A stretch of 64,000 bases of DNA from Achromobacter ruhlandii (GTDB lineage Bacteria > Pseudomonadota > Gammaproteobacteria > Burkholderiales > Burkholderiaceae_B): the NCBI RefSeq assembly GCF_902859695.1, contig NZ_CADIJL010000014.1, forward strand, positions 62,001 through 126,000, written 5' to 3'. The notes below the pieces were generated by a model. The model made no database searches, was not told the origin of the DNA, and saw only the letters and a program-made list of their open reading frames with translations. The position numbers were made by a program, and so were the translations under genes. Positions within the stretch are counted from its first letter, which is position 1. Each line of letters starts with the position of its first letter. Below are positions 8,480-17,286 of this stretch, in pieces.

Positions 8480-9688
8480 ATGTCGACTTCATCGACGGCC
8501 ACGGCGCTGCCCGCGGCCGGCGGGACCGCGCGTCCCGTTTTCATGCAGATATTGCCCCTGACGCTGGCGGTCTTCGTCGGCTTTTTCATGGTCGGCCTGC
8601 CCATGCCGGTGCTGCCGCTGTACGTCGACGGCGTGCTGGCGCAGGGGGCGCTGGTGGTCGGCATCGTGGCCGGCCTGCAGTTCGCGGCGGCGCTGCTGTC
8701 GCGTGCCTGGTCCGGTTCGCTGGCCGATCGGCGCGGCGCCAGGCGCGCGGTGGTCACCGGCTTCCTGCTGGGGTCGGTGGCGGGGCTGCTGTACCTGCTG
8801 GCCAACGCGCAGGCAGCGCAACCACGCGCGGCGCTGGCCGCGTTGATGGCCGGCCGCGCCCTCATGGGCTGCGCCGAAAGCCTGATCGTCACCGGCGCGC
8901 TGAGCTGGGGCGTGGGCCGCGTCGGGCCGCGGAACGCGGGCCGCGTGATGGCCTGGATCGGGGTGGCGATCTACGCCGCATTCGGGTTGGGCGCGCCCGC
9001 CGGCATGCGCTTGTACGGCGCGGCCGGTTTCGAAGGCATCGCCTGGGCCACGGTGCTCATCCCCGTGCTGGCGTTGGCGCTGGTGCTGCCACAGCGCGGC
9101 GTGCCGGCGGCCGGGGGCGCGCGCACGCCGTTCTACCGCGTGCTGGGCATGGTGATGCTGCCGGGCCTGGGGTTGGCGCTGACCAGCGTGGGATTTGGCG
9201 TCATCACCGCCTTCATCAGCCTGCTGTTCGCGCAGCGCGGCTGGGACGGCGCGGCGTGGATGTTCAGCCTGTTCGGCGTGGGCTTCATCGTGGCGCGGCT
9301 GTTCTTCGCCGGGCTGCCCGACAAGCTGGGCGGCGCGCGCGTGGCGTTGGTGTGCGTGCTGATCGAGGCGGCCGGCCAGTGGCTGATCTGGATGGGCCCG
9401 ACGCCGGCGTGGGCGTTTGCCGGCGCGCTGTTGAGCGGCGCGGGTTATTCGCTGGCGTTCCCGGCGTTCGGCGTGGAAGCGGTGCGCCGGGTGCCGCCGG
9501 CCAGCCGTGGCGCGGCCATGGGGGCGTATGTGGCGTTCCTGGACGTGGCGCTGGGCATTGCCAGTCCCGTTGCCGGCTGGCTGGCCGGCGTGCAGGGCTA
9601 CGGCGCGGTGTATGCGTTGGGGGGCGCGTGCGCGCTGGGCGCGGTGCTGGTGGCGATGGCGCTGCGCGGTCGCGTTGCCGTGCCATAG
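8480..9688 (+). CDS. MFS transporter, YfcJ/YhhS-like
   Basis: The 402-residue inner-membrane protein has about twelve hydrophobic segments and the MFS loop 2-3 motif SGSLADRRGARRAV, a variant of GxLADrxGrkxxl. It resembles the YfcJ/YhhS group of drug or metabolite exporters. The ATG follows AAGGAATCCTC. Divergent linkage to the TetR gene suggests ligand-induced efflux. A perfect GC hairpin lies at 9774-9799, before the convergent ribB gene. The substrate cannot be inferred. Confidence 0.88.
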   Translation: MSTSSTATALPAAGGTARPVFMQILPLTLAVFVGFFMVGLPMPVLPLYVDGVLAQGALVVGIVAGLQFAAALLSRAWSGSLADRRGARRAVVTGFLLGSVAGLLYLLANAQAAQPRAALAALMAGRALMGCAESLIVTGALSWGVGRVGPRNAGRVMAWIGVAIYAAFGLGAPAGMRLYGAAGFEGIAWATVLIPVLALALVLPQRGVPAAGGARTPFYRVLGMVMLPGLGLALTSVGFGVITAFISLLFAQRGWDGAAWMFSLFGVGFIVARLFFAGLPDKLGGARVALVCVLIEAAGQWLIWMGPTPAWAFAGALLSGAGYSLAFPAFGVEAVRRVPPASRGAAMGAYVAFLDVALGIASPVAGWLAGVQGYGAVYALGGACALGAVLVAMALRGRVAVP

Positions 9689-9773
9689 GGTGATTGCCGC
9701 CAGGCAACGGCAGCGCGCCGACGCCGACGGTTGGCGAGGCTGCCAGGTCGCGCGTATTTATTGATTGAGGGTG

Positions 9774-9799
9774 ACGGCGCCCGCCGATGCGGGCGCCGT
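9774..9799. terminator. Hairpin between convergent MFS and ribB genes
   Basis: ACGGCGCCCGC and GCGGGCGCCGT form a perfect 11-base stem with loop CGAT, located between two convergent genes. There is no U-tract on either strand, so termination efficiency is uncertain. Confidence 0.55.
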
Positions 9800-9805
9800 T
9801 GGCGT

Positions 9806-10525
9806 TCAGACCGTGGCGGCCATTTCCAGCACTTCGTCATCGACCGGCTGGGCCTGGCCGTCGCGCAGTTGCCGCAGGTGGTCGGCCAGTTCGGCGATGG
9901 TCAGGGCGACCAGGCCGTGCTGGGCGGCATAGCGCTCCAGCGCGGCGCCGCGCATCATGGTGCCGTCGGCGTTCATCAGTTCGCACAGCACGCCGGCGGG
10001 ACGCAGGCCGGCCAGCGTGGCCAGGTCGACCGAGCCTTCGGTGTGGCCACGGCGGGTCAGCACGCCGCCGGGCTGGGCGCGCAGCGGGAAGACGTGGCCG
10101 GGGCTGACGATGTCGTCGGCCTGCGCGGTGGGCGAGATGGCGGCGCGGATGGTGGTGACGCGGTCCACGGCCGACACGCCGGTGCTGACGCCTTCGCGCG
10201 CTTCGATCGAGACGGTGAAGGCGGTGGCGAAGCGGCTCTGGTTGCGCTGGACCATGGGGGCCAGGTCGAGGCGGTCGAGGGTTTCGCCGGGCAGGCACAG
10301 GCAGACGATGCCACTGCCGTCGCGGATCAACTGGGCCATGACGGGCACGGTCAGCTTGTCGGCGGCGACGATGAGGTCGGCTTCGTTTTCACGGTCGAAG
10401 TCATCCATGAGGATGACGGGACGGCCCAGGCGCAGGTGATGCAGGGCGCGTTGCAGGCGCGCGGCGAAGGGCTGGGCGGCCAGGCTGGGGATGGGGGACT
10501 GCGGGGTAAGGGTAACGTTGGACAT
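9806..10525 (-). CDS. ribB: 3,4-dihydroxy-2-butanone-4-phosphate synthase
   Basis: The 239-residue RibB converts ribulose 5-phosphate to 3,4-dihydroxy-2-butanone 4-phosphate and formate in riboflavin synthesis. The acidic metal-binding loop [12 protein letters not shown] (about residues 41-52) and the [12 protein letters not shown] segment with the catalytic His/Glu are both intact. It is a stand-alone DHBP synthase without the GTP cyclohydrolase II half of RibBA. An FMN riboswitch occupies the 5' leader at 10641-10788, so expression should fall when FMN is plentiful. A second riboflavin-pathway copy probably exists elsewhere in the genome, since no other rib gene is adjacent. Confidence 0.95.
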   Translation of the reverse strand: MSNVTLTPQSPIPSLAAQPFAARLQRALHHLRLGRPVILMDDFDRENEADLIVAADKLTVPVMAQLIRDGSGIVCLCLPGETLDRLDLAPMVQRNQSRFATAFTVSIEAREGVSTGVSAVDRVTTIRAAISPTAQADDIVSPGHVFPLRAQPGGVLTRRGHTEGSVDLATLAGLRPAGVLCELMNADGTMMRGAALERYAAQHGLVALTIAELADHLRQLRDGQAQPVDDEVLEMAATV

Positions 10526-10640
10526 TGAAACGCTCTCGCGAAAAAGTGGGCGAAAAACGTTTCAGGGCTAATCGACAGCCGAACGCAAACCAATTGCCCG
10601 CGCGTGTGGGGCGCGGACAGGGGGCGTGTGACGGCACATC

Positions 10641-10788
10641 TTCTCTCATCCGGACTGTGACCGTCGGCCCTGGCATCTCACCAGATCTGCTGACCCCGGT
10701 GTCCTCCGTGAAGGACGCCGGGCGCTCGCGGGCTCGCCAAATCGCTTGGCATACCGCCGGTGGGGAATTTCGCCCCGCCCTGAAGACG
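10641..10788 (-). ncRNA. FMN riboswitch (RFN element) upstream of ribB
   Basis: On the minus strand the leader contains the hallmark RFN blocks in order: AGGGCGGGGCGAAATTCCCC, ACCGGCGGTA, then GGTCAGCAGATCTGGTGAGA and CCGACGGTCACAGTCCGGAT near the 3' end. It precedes the ribB ATG by about 115 bases. It binds FMN and controls ribB, probably by hiding the ribosome-binding site. Confidence 0.96.
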
Positions 10789-10905
10789 TACTGCTTGTTT
10801 GTCGTGTTAACGACATCGGGGATTTTACGCTGGTCTTGGGGGTGGTGCTGAATATGCTTATTGCGGGTGGGGTTTTGGGTTGGGGGGTGGGATTGGGTTC
10901 TTAAG

Positions 10906-11069
10906 GCGCCGGGGGTGGCGGGGCTTGGGGGGAGCGGGGCTACGATTGCGGTCCGGAGCGTTCGCTCCGGACTGCCCCTGCCTCAACCTCGTCCGCCTTC
11001 GGCTCCCTTCGGTTTCCGTTGGGCGCATCTACACGCCCCGCTCCCCCCAAGCCCCGCCACCCCCGGCGC
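10906..11069. repeat. Fold-back element with 35-bp perfect inverted repeats
   Basis: Bases 10906-10940 and 11035-11069 are exact reverse complements over 35 bases. They enclose 94 bases with a second hairpin (GTCCGGAGCG / CGCTCCGGAC, 10951-10972). The whole unit could fold into a large cruciform or RNA structure, like a REPIN or MITE. No transposase is nearby. It sits in the 650-base gene-free stretch 10789-11441; the plus-strand frames there are low-complexity and show no coding signature. Confidence 0.8.
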
Positions 11070-11163
11070 GGTCGGTTGTCACTTCACGGGCGTGGGGGCG
11101 GGTGGCTTGCTTGGCGTTTTGGCCAAGAGCCGGGCTGGGTCGGAGGGGGGTGCGGGGTCGCCA

Positions 11164-11190
11164 AAGGCGGCCGCGCGGGCGGCCTTCTTT
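11164..11190. terminator. Probable bidirectional intrinsic terminator
   Basis: AAAGGC is followed by stem GGCCGC / GCGGCC with loop GCGG, then TTCTTT. The A-rich 5' flank and T-rich 3' flank allow termination in both directions. It lies downstream of the SET-domain gene on the minus strand. Confidence 0.5.
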
Positions 11191-11441
11191 GGCATTTGGG
11201 TGTGTTGCGTCGGGGCGGTGCCGGGTTGGCTGCTGGGCCGGCGTGGTGGCGCAGCGGCTGGCGTTAGGGATGGGCGTCGCGTGGTCTTGGGATGGGTGGG
11301 CCGTAGATTCGGGCGGGGCGGGTATCGCCTCGGCCGCGGGCCGCATGGCGGTGGCGCGAGCGTGGTTTGGGGCGGGCTGGATACCGGGTGTTGGGCGAGC
11401 GCAGGCGTTGTGGCTGCGCTGTTGGCGCCCGCGCCGCTTGC

Positions 11442-11969
11442 TTACTTCGTGGTTTCCGTTTGCGCGGGCGCTTCGGCCTTTTTCTTTTTCTTCTTCTTTT
11501 CGGGCAGCGCCAGCATGGTGCCGCGGCACGGTGGGGTGCCGCAGAGGCACTTGTAGCCTTCCTTCAGGGCCTTGGTGATGCGGCCGTCCAGGACCAGGCC
11601 GTAGTCGTAGGAGAGTTCCGTGCCGCGCGGGATGTCTTGCAGCGCGACGATGTAGACGCGCTTGCCGTGCTTGCCTTCCTGGGCCTCGCAGTTGGGCTCA
11701 CAGGAGTGGTTGATCCAGCGGGCGTCGTTGCCCTGGTCGCCGCCGTCGATGACGCGGCCGGAGCTGAGGGCGAAGAAGAAGGTGTGGAAGGGATCGTCGG
11801 GGTTGGTGGGGTGGCGACGGTCGGCTTCCTTGGCGCTGATGCGGGCGCCGCCGTACTCGATGATGCGGGTGCCCGCGGGAATCTTGCGGGCGGCGAAGAC
11901 GCCGTTGCCGTGCAGCTTGGAGCGGCGCACGACGTACCAGGGCTTGATGGGGGTGTCTTCGGAGGTCAT
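11442..11969 (-). CDS. SET-domain protein lysine methyltransferase-like protein
   Basis: The 175-residue protein carries a complete SET domain. The GNGVFAARKIPAGTRI start and EYGG lie at about residues 20-42, the pseudoknot motif RWINHSCEPNC is at 84-94, and YDY is at 121-123. A post-SET cysteine cluster follows (Cys141, Cys143, Cys148), which in eukaryotic enzymes binds zinc together with the Cys of NHSCxPNC. The C terminus is a run of seven lysines followed by a polar tail. SET enzymes use S-adenosylmethionine to methylate lysines; the bacterial target is unknown. A short bacterial SET protein with a post-SET module is of eukaryotic type and could act on DNA-binding proteins. Confidence 0.88.
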   Translation of the reverse strand: MTSEDTPIKPWYVVRRSKLHGNGVFAARKIPAGTRIIEYGGARISAKEADRRHPTNPDDPFHTFFFALSSGRVIDGGDQGNDARWINHSCEPNCEAQEGKHGKRVYIVALQDIPRGTELSYDYGLVLDGRITKALKEGYKCLCGTPPCRGTMLALPEKKKKKKKAEAPAQTETTK

Positions 11970-12078
11970 TGAGTGGCGGCAGTGTGGCGGTGAGACGAAA
12001 CAGAATTATATCGGCGCGCTCATGACAGGATGACAGGCGTATAGTGAGCGCCGCCTCGTTTCTTTGTTTACCCGCACC

Positions 12079-12999
12079 ATGATTGTCCGTCCGCGTCCTT
12101 CCGCGCTGGGTTTGTTCTTTGTTTTGCGCGGTTCGATCATTCCCCGCATCTTCAGCCGCATCCTGGTCATTACGCTGCTGTCGTGCGTGGTGGTGTGGAT
12201 GTACCACCGCCAATGGTTCTCGCCCACGCACCTGTCGGCGGTGCCGTTCTCGCTGTTCGGGCTGGCGCTGTCGGTGTTCATGGGGTTTCGCAACAACGTC
12301 TGCTACGACCGCTGGTGGGAAGCGCGCAAGCAATGGGGCGACCTGATCGTGCAGGCCCGCAGCCTGGCGCGCGAGAGCGCGGTGCTGCTGGCGGCCAGCA
12401 CCGCCAATCCGGTGCAGGAAAGGCTGGTGCGGCGCTGCATCGGCTTCGGTTATGCGCTGGCGGCGCGGCTGCGCGACCAGGACGTGCTGGAAGCGGTGCG
12501 GCCCTGGGTGCAGCCGGATGAGCTGGACACGCTGGCCGGCAACCGCAATGTGCCCGACGCGCTGCTGCTGGCGATCAACCGCGACCTGGCGGCCTGCCTG
12601 CGGCGCGGGGAATTGACCGACATCCTCTATCAGGCGCTGACCCAGCGCGTGGCGCAGTGCGCGGCGATCCAAGCGGCCTGTGAGCGCATCAAGTACACAC
12701 CGACGCCGTTCGCCTATTCGCTGCTGCTGCATCGCACGGCCTGGCTGTTCTGCTTGCTGCTGCCGTTCGGGCTGGTGGGCACGCTGGAATACCTGATGCC
12801 GGTGGCGGTCACCATCATCGCCTATACCTTCTTCGGACTGGACGCGCTGGGCGACGAGCTGGAAGATCCGTTCGGCCTGGAGGAAAACGATCTGCCGCTG
12901 TCGGCGCTGGCGCGGGTGATCGAGATCGACCTGCTGGACGGGCTGGGCGTGCGGCCGCTGCCCGAGCCGGCGCAGCCGGTGGACTGCGTGCTGCGCTGA
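12079..12999 (+). CDS. Bestrophin-family (UPF0187) anion channel-like membrane protein
   Basis: The 306-residue protein has the bacterial bestrophin pattern: RGSIIPRIFSRILVITLLS at the N terminus, PFSLFGLALSVFMGFRNNVCYDRWWEARKQWG (the conserved FRxNxxYxRWWEAR motif, about residues 58-88), and the C-terminal segment GLDALGDELEDPFG. These homologues of KpBest form pentameric ion channels in the inner membrane. I start at ATG 12079; a TTG at 12064 in the same frame is less likely. A weak GC hairpin follows near 13011-13028 before the convergent lrp gene. Confidence 0.92.
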   Translation: MIVRPRPSALGLFFVLRGSIIPRIFSRILVITLLSCVVVWMYHRQWFSPTHLSAVPFSLFGLALSVFMGFRNNVCYDRWWEARKQWGDLIVQARSLARESAVLLAASTANPVQERLVRRCIGFGYALAARLRDQDVLEAVRPWVQPDELDTLAGNRNVPDALLLAINRDLAACLRRGELTDILYQALTQRVAQCAAIQAACERIKYTPTPFAYSLLLHRTAWLFCLLLPFGLVGTLEYLMPVAVTIIAYTFFGLDALGDELEDPFGLEENDLPLSALARVIEIDLLDGLGVRPLPEPAQPVDCVLR

Positions 13000-13137
13000 C
13001 CTCGCCGGGGGCGCCGCGCAGGCGGCGCGAAGCGCCTTGCGCGTGTCTGGGCGCGGGATGCGTTGTCTTGACCGGCCCCGGCGCACCTGCGCGCCCACGG
13101 TTCCTGCGCGCCGGCTCCGCTGCCCGGCAGCGCTCGT

Positions 13138-13608
13138 TCAGGTCGTCGGCCCGTTCAGCGGCAGCATGGTTTCCTTCAGGCGGCGCAATACGAAGCAGGA
13201 TTTGCTGTGGCGGATGCCGGGGATGCGATACAGCTGCTCGCGCAGCAGCCGCTCGTAGTCGCGGGTGTCGCGCACGGCGATGCGGATGTAGTAGTCGTAG
13301 TCGCCCGACACCAGGAAGGCTTCCAGCACTTCCGGAATCTGCGCCAGCGCCCGCCCGAATTCATACAGCGTTTCCTCGCTGTGGCTCTCCAGCGTGACGT
13401 GGACGATGACCGTGTCCATGAAGCCCAGGCTGGCCGGGTCGATGTCGACCGTGTAGCCGCGAATCACGCCGGCGGCCTCCATGCGCTTGATGCGGTTCCA
13501 ACAGGGCGTGGACGACAGGCCGACCGCCGCGCCGATGTCGTTGAGGCTGGCGCGGGCGTTCTCTTGCAGCACGCGCAGAATCGCCAAATCAAACTTGTCC
13601 AGGTTCAT
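13138..13608 (-). CDS. Lrp/AsnC-family transcriptional regulator
   Basis: The 156-residue regulator has an N-terminal winged helix (LDKFDLAILRVLQENARASLNDIGAAVGLSSTPCWNRIKRM) and a C-terminal RAM effector domain with GDYDYYIRIAVRD. I take the ATG at 13608, preceded by GGAGGAATCAAAGAAA; the longer frame runs into the divergent ilvB gene. It is transcribed away from the acetolactate synthase gene with 93 bases between the two ATGs, so control of that gene by branched-chain or other amino acids is the natural inference. Confidence 0.93.
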   Translation of the reverse strand: MNLDKFDLAILRVLQENARASLNDIGAAVGLSSTPCWNRIKRMEAAGVIRGYTVDIDPASLGFMDTVIVHVTLESHSEETLYEFGRALAQIPEVLEAFLVSGDYDYYIRIAVRDTRDYERLLREQLYRIPGIRHSKSCFVLRRLKETMLPLNGPTT

Positions 13609-13630
13609 TTTCTTTGATTCCTCCGATCCA

Positions 13631-13679
13631 AAGATAAATTTACTGCGTTTGCAGGCAATGCGTGGAAAAGAAGATAAAT
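13631..13679. promoter_or_regulatory. Divergent lrp/ilvB promoters with repeated AAGATAAAT sites
   Basis: AAGATAAAT occurs at 13631-13639 and 13671-13679, exactly 40 bases apart and in the same orientation, in an unusually AT-rich gap. Plus strand: TTGCAG (13649-13654) and GATAAA (13673-13678), 18-base spacer, for the synthase gene. Minus strand: TTGCCT and TATCTT, 16-base spacer, for lrp. Each -10 element overlaps one repeat, which would allow Lrp to control both genes. Confidence 0.5.
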
Positions 13680-13701
13680 ATTCTTCCGAATTCCCAATAA
13701 G

Positions 13702-15522
13702 ATGGATAGCATGAACGATCGCCTGCACCCCTCCGTCGCCGCCGCGCTTGCCGCCCCTGAAACTCCCCCCGCCAATGGGGCCAGGATTCTGCTGGAAACG
13801 CTGATTGCGCACGGCGTGGACACCGTGTTCGGCTATCCCGGCGGCGCCGTGCTGCCGTTGTATGACGCGCTCTATGCCGAGCCGCGCCTGCGCCACGTGC
13901 TGGTGCGCCACGAACAGGCCGCCGTGCATGCCGCCGAGGGCTACGCCCGCACCACCGGCCGCACCGGCGTGGTGTTCGTGACCTCCGGCCCCGGCATGGC
14001 CAACACCACCTCGGGCCTGCTGGACGCCATGTGCGACTCGATCCCGGTGCTGTGCATCAGCGGCCAGGTCGCCACCAGCGCCATCGGCACCGACGCCTTC
14101 CAGGAATGCGACGCCATCGGCATCTCGCGTTCCGTGACCAAGTGGAACACCCAGGTGCGCTCGGTGGACGACGTCGCCGCCGTCACCGCCCGCGCCTTCG
14201 AACTGACGCGCCAGGGCCGGCCCGGCCCGGTGCTGCTGGACTTCCCCAAGGACGTGCAACTGGCCGTGCCGCGCGACGCGGACGGCGACGACGACACCCC
14301 GTCGCAGCAGAAGCTGGCGGCGCTACGCGCGCGGCGCCAGTCGGGCAAGCTGGCGCCCAAGCTGCCGCAGTCGGCGGTGCGCCGCGCCGCCGCGCTGATC
14401 GCCCAGGCCAAACGCCCCATCTTCTATGGCGGCGGCGGGCTGGTGAACGCCGGCCCCGAGGCCTGCGCCGCCTTCACCGAGCTGGTGCGCGCCAGCGGCG
14501 CGCCCTGCACCCTGACGCTGATGGGCCTGGGGGCGTTCCCGGCTTCCGATCCGCAGTTCGTCGGCATGCTGGGCATGCACGGCACGGTCGAGGCCAACCT
14601 GGCCATGCACAACGCCGACCTGGTGGTCTGCATCGGCGCCCGCTTCGACGACCGCATCACCGGCAAGCTGTCCGAGTTCTGCCCGCATGCGCGCAAGATC
14701 CATATCGACATCGACCCCGCCTCCATCAACAAGGTGGTGCGCGTGGACGTGGCCCTGGTGGGCGACTGCCTGCCGCTGGTGCGCGCCCTGCAGGCCGAGC
14801 TGGGCGGGCCGCTGGACCCGGCGCGTCTGGCGCCGTGGTGGGCGCGGGTGCAGGCCTGGCGCGCGCAGGACTGCCTGGGCTACACCCCGGCGGCCGACGC
14901 CATCCTGCCGCAGCACCTGATGTCGCGCCTGAACGCGGCGCTGGCGGGTCGCGACGCCATCGTCTCGACCGACGTCGGCCAGCACCAGATGTGGGCCGCG
15001 CAGTATCTGCGCTTCGACCAGCCGTACCGCTGGCTCACCTCCGGCGGCGCCGGCACCATGGGCTACGGCGTGCCGGCCGCCATCGGCGCGCAGGTCGCGC
15101 ATCCGGACAAGACCGTGGTGTGCGTCAGCGGCGACGCCTCGGTGCTGATGAACATCCAGGAACTCTCCACCGCCATGCAGCACCAGGCGCCCGTCAAGGT
15201 CGTGCTGTGCAACAACGGCTACATGGGCATGGTGCGCCAGTGGCAGGAACTGATCCACGGCGGCCGCTACAGCCACAGCTACAACGCCTCGCTGCCCGAC
15301 TTCGTGGCGCTGGCGCGCGCCTTCGGCTGGGGCGCGGCGCGGGTCGAGGACCCGGCGCAACTGGACGCGGCGCTGGCCGAGTGCCTGGCGCACGACGGCC
15401 CCTACTTCCTCGATGTGGCGGTGACGGCGCAGGAGAACTGCTTCCCGATGATGCCGGCCGGCCACGGCCATCACAAGATGATGCTGGCCGAAGGCGTCTG
15501 GTACCAGGACGAGACGACCTGA
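13702..15522 (+). CDS. ilvB: Acetolactate synthase large subunit (biosynthetic type)
   Basis: The 606-residue thiamine-diphosphate enzyme condenses two pyruvates, or pyruvate with 2-oxobutyrate, in branched-chain amino-acid synthesis. Visible features are the activating glutamate in [15 protein letters not shown] (about residues 73-87), the FAD-domain segment, and the ThDP motif [12 protein letters not shown]...NN near residue 475. Length and motifs match IlvB/IlvI large subunits. No small regulatory subunit gene follows; a terminator lies 55 bases downstream. An ilvBHC operon elsewhere is likely to be the main pathway, so this copy may be an Lrp-regulated paralogue. Catabolic AlsS-type enzymes are an alternative but usually shorter. 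Confidence 0.9.
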   Translation: MDSMNDRLHPSVAAALAAPETPPANGARILLETLIAHGVDTVFGYPGGAVLPLYDALYAEPRLRHVLVRHEQAAVHAAEGYARTTGRTGVVFVTSGPGMANTTSGLLDAMCDSIPVLCISGQVATSAIGTDAFQECDAIGISRSVTKWNTQVRSVDDVAAVTARAFELTRQGRPGPVLLDFPKDVQLAVPRDADGDDDTPSQQKLAALRARRQSGKLAPKLPQSAVRRAAALIAQAKRPIFYGGGGLVNAGPEACAAFTELVRASGAPCTLTLMGLGAFPASDPQFVGMLGMHGTVEANLAMHNADLVVCIGARFDDRITGKLSEFCPHARKIHIDIDPASINKVVRVDVALVGDCLPLVRALQAELGGPLDPARLAPWWARVQAWRAQDCLGYTPAADAILPQHLMSRLNAALAGRDAIVSTDVGQHQMWAAQYLRFDQPYRWLTSGGAGTMGYGVPAAIGAQVAHPDKTVVCVSGDASVLMNIQELSTAMQHQAPVKVVLCNNGYMGMVRQWQELIHGGRYSHSYNASLPDFVALARAFGWGAARVEDPAQLDAALAECLAHDGPYFLDVAVTAQENCFPMMPAGHGHHKMMLAEGVWYQDETT

Positions 15523-15577
15523 GCCGGCGGCGATTGCCGGGCAGGCGGACATCCCTGCCGGGACCGCCGGAATGATG

Positions 15578-15607
15578 AAGGGGCCCTTTGCGGGCCCCTT
15601 CGTTTTT
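15578..15607 (+). terminator. Intrinsic terminator
   Basis: AAGGGGCCC / GGGCCCCTT forms a long GC stem around TTTGC, followed by CGTTTTT. It ends the acetolactate synthase transcript; its A-rich 5' flank also suits the convergent SDR operon. Confidence 0.85.
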
Positions 15608-15627
15608 GCCGCACGGCCAGCGCGCTG

Positions 15628-16428
15628 TCAGAACTGGATCGACAGGCCGCCGTCCACCACCAGCACGTGGCCGTTCACGTACGACGCCGCCTTGGACGCC
15701 AGGAACACCGCCGCGCCGGCGATCTCCTCCGGCTCGCCCCAGCGCCCGGTCGGGTTGCGGGCCGCGATGCGCGGGCCGACCGCCGGGTCGGCCACCATCT
15801 GCGCATTGGTCTCGGTGGCGAACGTGCCCGGCGCGATCGCGTTGCTGGTGATGCCGCGCCCGCCGAACTCCGCCGCCAGCGCCCGCACCATGCCGGTCAG
15901 GCCCTGCTTGGCGGCCGGATAGACGGCGTCGCCGGCGCGCGCCAGCTCGCCCACCACCGAGGTGATGGCGATCAGGCGGCCGCCGCCCTGGCGCGCCATG
16001 CGTTCGGCGGCGTGCTTGGCCAGCAGGATGCCGGCCACCAGGTCGGTGTCGATCAGCTCGCGGATCTCGGCGGCGCTGGTGTCGGCCAGCGTCTTGCGGT
16101 TGCGCGCGCCGACGTTGTTCACCAGGATGTCCAGGCGGCCGTGCTCGCGGTCGATGCGCTCGAAGGCCCGCGCCATGGCGGCGTCGTCGCTGACGTCGAA
16201 GGCCAGCGCGTGCGCGTCCAGGCCGTCGGCGCGCAACGCGGCGGCGGTGCTTTCCGCGGCCTGCTCGTTGCGGCCGTTGATCAGCACGCGCGCGCCGCAG
16301 CCTGCCAGCGCGCGGGCGATACAGAAGCCCAGCCCGCGGGCCGAGCCGGTCACCAGCGCGACCTGGCCGCTCAGGTCGAAGTTGCGCAGATAGGGCAAGG
16401 AAGTCGTCATGGTTGCGGCTCGGTTCAT
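15628..16428 (-). CDS. SDR-family oxidoreductase, gluconate 5-dehydrogenase-like
   Basis: The 266-residue classical short-chain dehydrogenase has TGSARGLG (cofactor binding, about residues 28-35), NNVG, a catalytic Ser in ITSVVGE and YPAAK with the catalytic Tyr/Lys. The C terminus is the typical VNGHVLVVDGGLS. It resembles gluconate 5-dehydrogenases and 3-oxoacyl reductases; the substrate is open. The ATG at 16428 overlaps the permease stop as ATGA and is chosen for that coupling; ATG 16410 is an alternative. As last gene of an SsuABC-type operon it may oxidise or reduce the imported compound. Confidence 0.88.
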   Translation of the reverse strand: MNRAATMTTSLPYLRNFDLSGQVALVTGSARGLGFCIARALAGCGARVLINGRNEQAAESTAAALRADGLDAHALAFDVSDDAAMARAFERIDREHGRLDILVNNVGARNRKTLADTSAAEIRELIDTDLVAGILLAKHAAERMARQGGGRLIAITSVVGELARAGDAVYPAAKQGLTGMVRALAAEFGGRGITSNAIAPGTFATETNAQMVADPAVGPRIAARNPTGRWGEPEEIAGAAVFLASKAASYVNGHVLVVDGGLSIQF

Positions 16429-17279
16429 TCGCGGAATTCGGGCGCCCAGTGCAGCAGCCGCCGTTCCAGCCAGGTGACGCAGTACACCAGCGCGATGCCG
16501 ACGATGGACAACAGCGTGACCGCCGCGAACATGTCGGTGGCGTTCAGTGTAGCCAGCGCGGTGATCATCAGGTAGCCCATGCCGGTGGTGGAGCCGACGA
16601 ACTCGGCCAGCACCACGCCGATCAGCGCGAAGCTGATGGCGTTGGGCAGCGCGGCGAAGGTCCAGGCGGCGGCGGTCGGGATGCGCACGCGCCACAGGAT
16701 CTGGCGAGGCGATCCGCCCAGCGTGCGGCAGAAGTCCACCAGTTCGCGCTCGACGCTGCGCCCGCCCTTGTAGGTGTTGAAGAACACCAGGAAGAACACC
16801 ACGAACCACGAGGTCACCACCTTGGACGCCAGCCCCAGCCCGAAGAACATGGTGATGAGCGGCACGAAGGCGATGCGCGGCATCGAGTTGAAGGCCACGA
16901 TGAACGGGTTGAACACGTCCGCCAGGAAGCGGCTGCGGCTGAGCGTCATGCCGACGATGAAGCCGCTGCCCACGCCCACCACCAGCCCGACCAGCGTGGC
17001 CTGCAGCGTCAGCCACAGGTGCGGCCAGACCGAGCGCGGCCCGGGCTGCAGCCATTCCCACAGCCGCACCGCCACGCGCGACGGCTGGCTGATGAAGAAC
17101 GGATCGAACAGCGTGTTCTGGGTGAACCACGGGATGCGCGTCAGCGTTTCCCAGGAACCGAGGATGAGGGCAAGGATCAGCACTTGCCACAAGGTGATGC
17201 GCAGGCGCCGCCGCGCGCTGGCGCGGCGGTCCAGCCGCAACTGGTCCTGCAGGGTATCGGTGAATTCGGGAGCGGTCAT
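16425..17279 (-). CDS. ABC transporter permease, SsuC/TauC type
   Basis: The 284-residue inner-membrane permease has about six hydrophobic segments and the EAA cytoplasmic loop (CRTLGGSPRQILWRVRIPTAAAWTFAALPNAISFA) characteristic of nitrate/sulfonate/taurine importers. It starts 7 bases after the ATPase stop and its stop overlaps the SDR start. It forms the channel with the adjacent ATPase and binding protein. Confidence 0.92.
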   Translation of the reverse strand: MTAPEFTDTLQDQLRLDRRASARRRLRITLWQVLILALILGSWETLTRIPWFTQNTLFDPFFISQPSRVAVRLWEWLQPGPRSVWPHLWLTLQATLVGLVVGVGSGFIVGMTLSRSRFLADVFNPFIVAFNSMPRIAFVPLITMFFGLGLASKVVTSWFVVFFLVFFNTYKGGRSVERELVDFCRTLGGSPRQILWRVRIPTAAAWTFAALPNAISFALIGVVLAEFVGSTTGMGYLMITALATLNATDMFAAVTLLSIVGIALVYCVTWLERRLLHWAPEFRE

Positions 17280-17286
17280 GGCGGAA

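Noticed and set aside
10861-11578. Two overlapping plus-strand frames of about 230 codons between ribB and the SET gene
   Set aside because: They have low-complexity Gly/Arg/Ala composition, run through the fold-back repeat and into the SET gene, and show no motif or ribosome-binding site.
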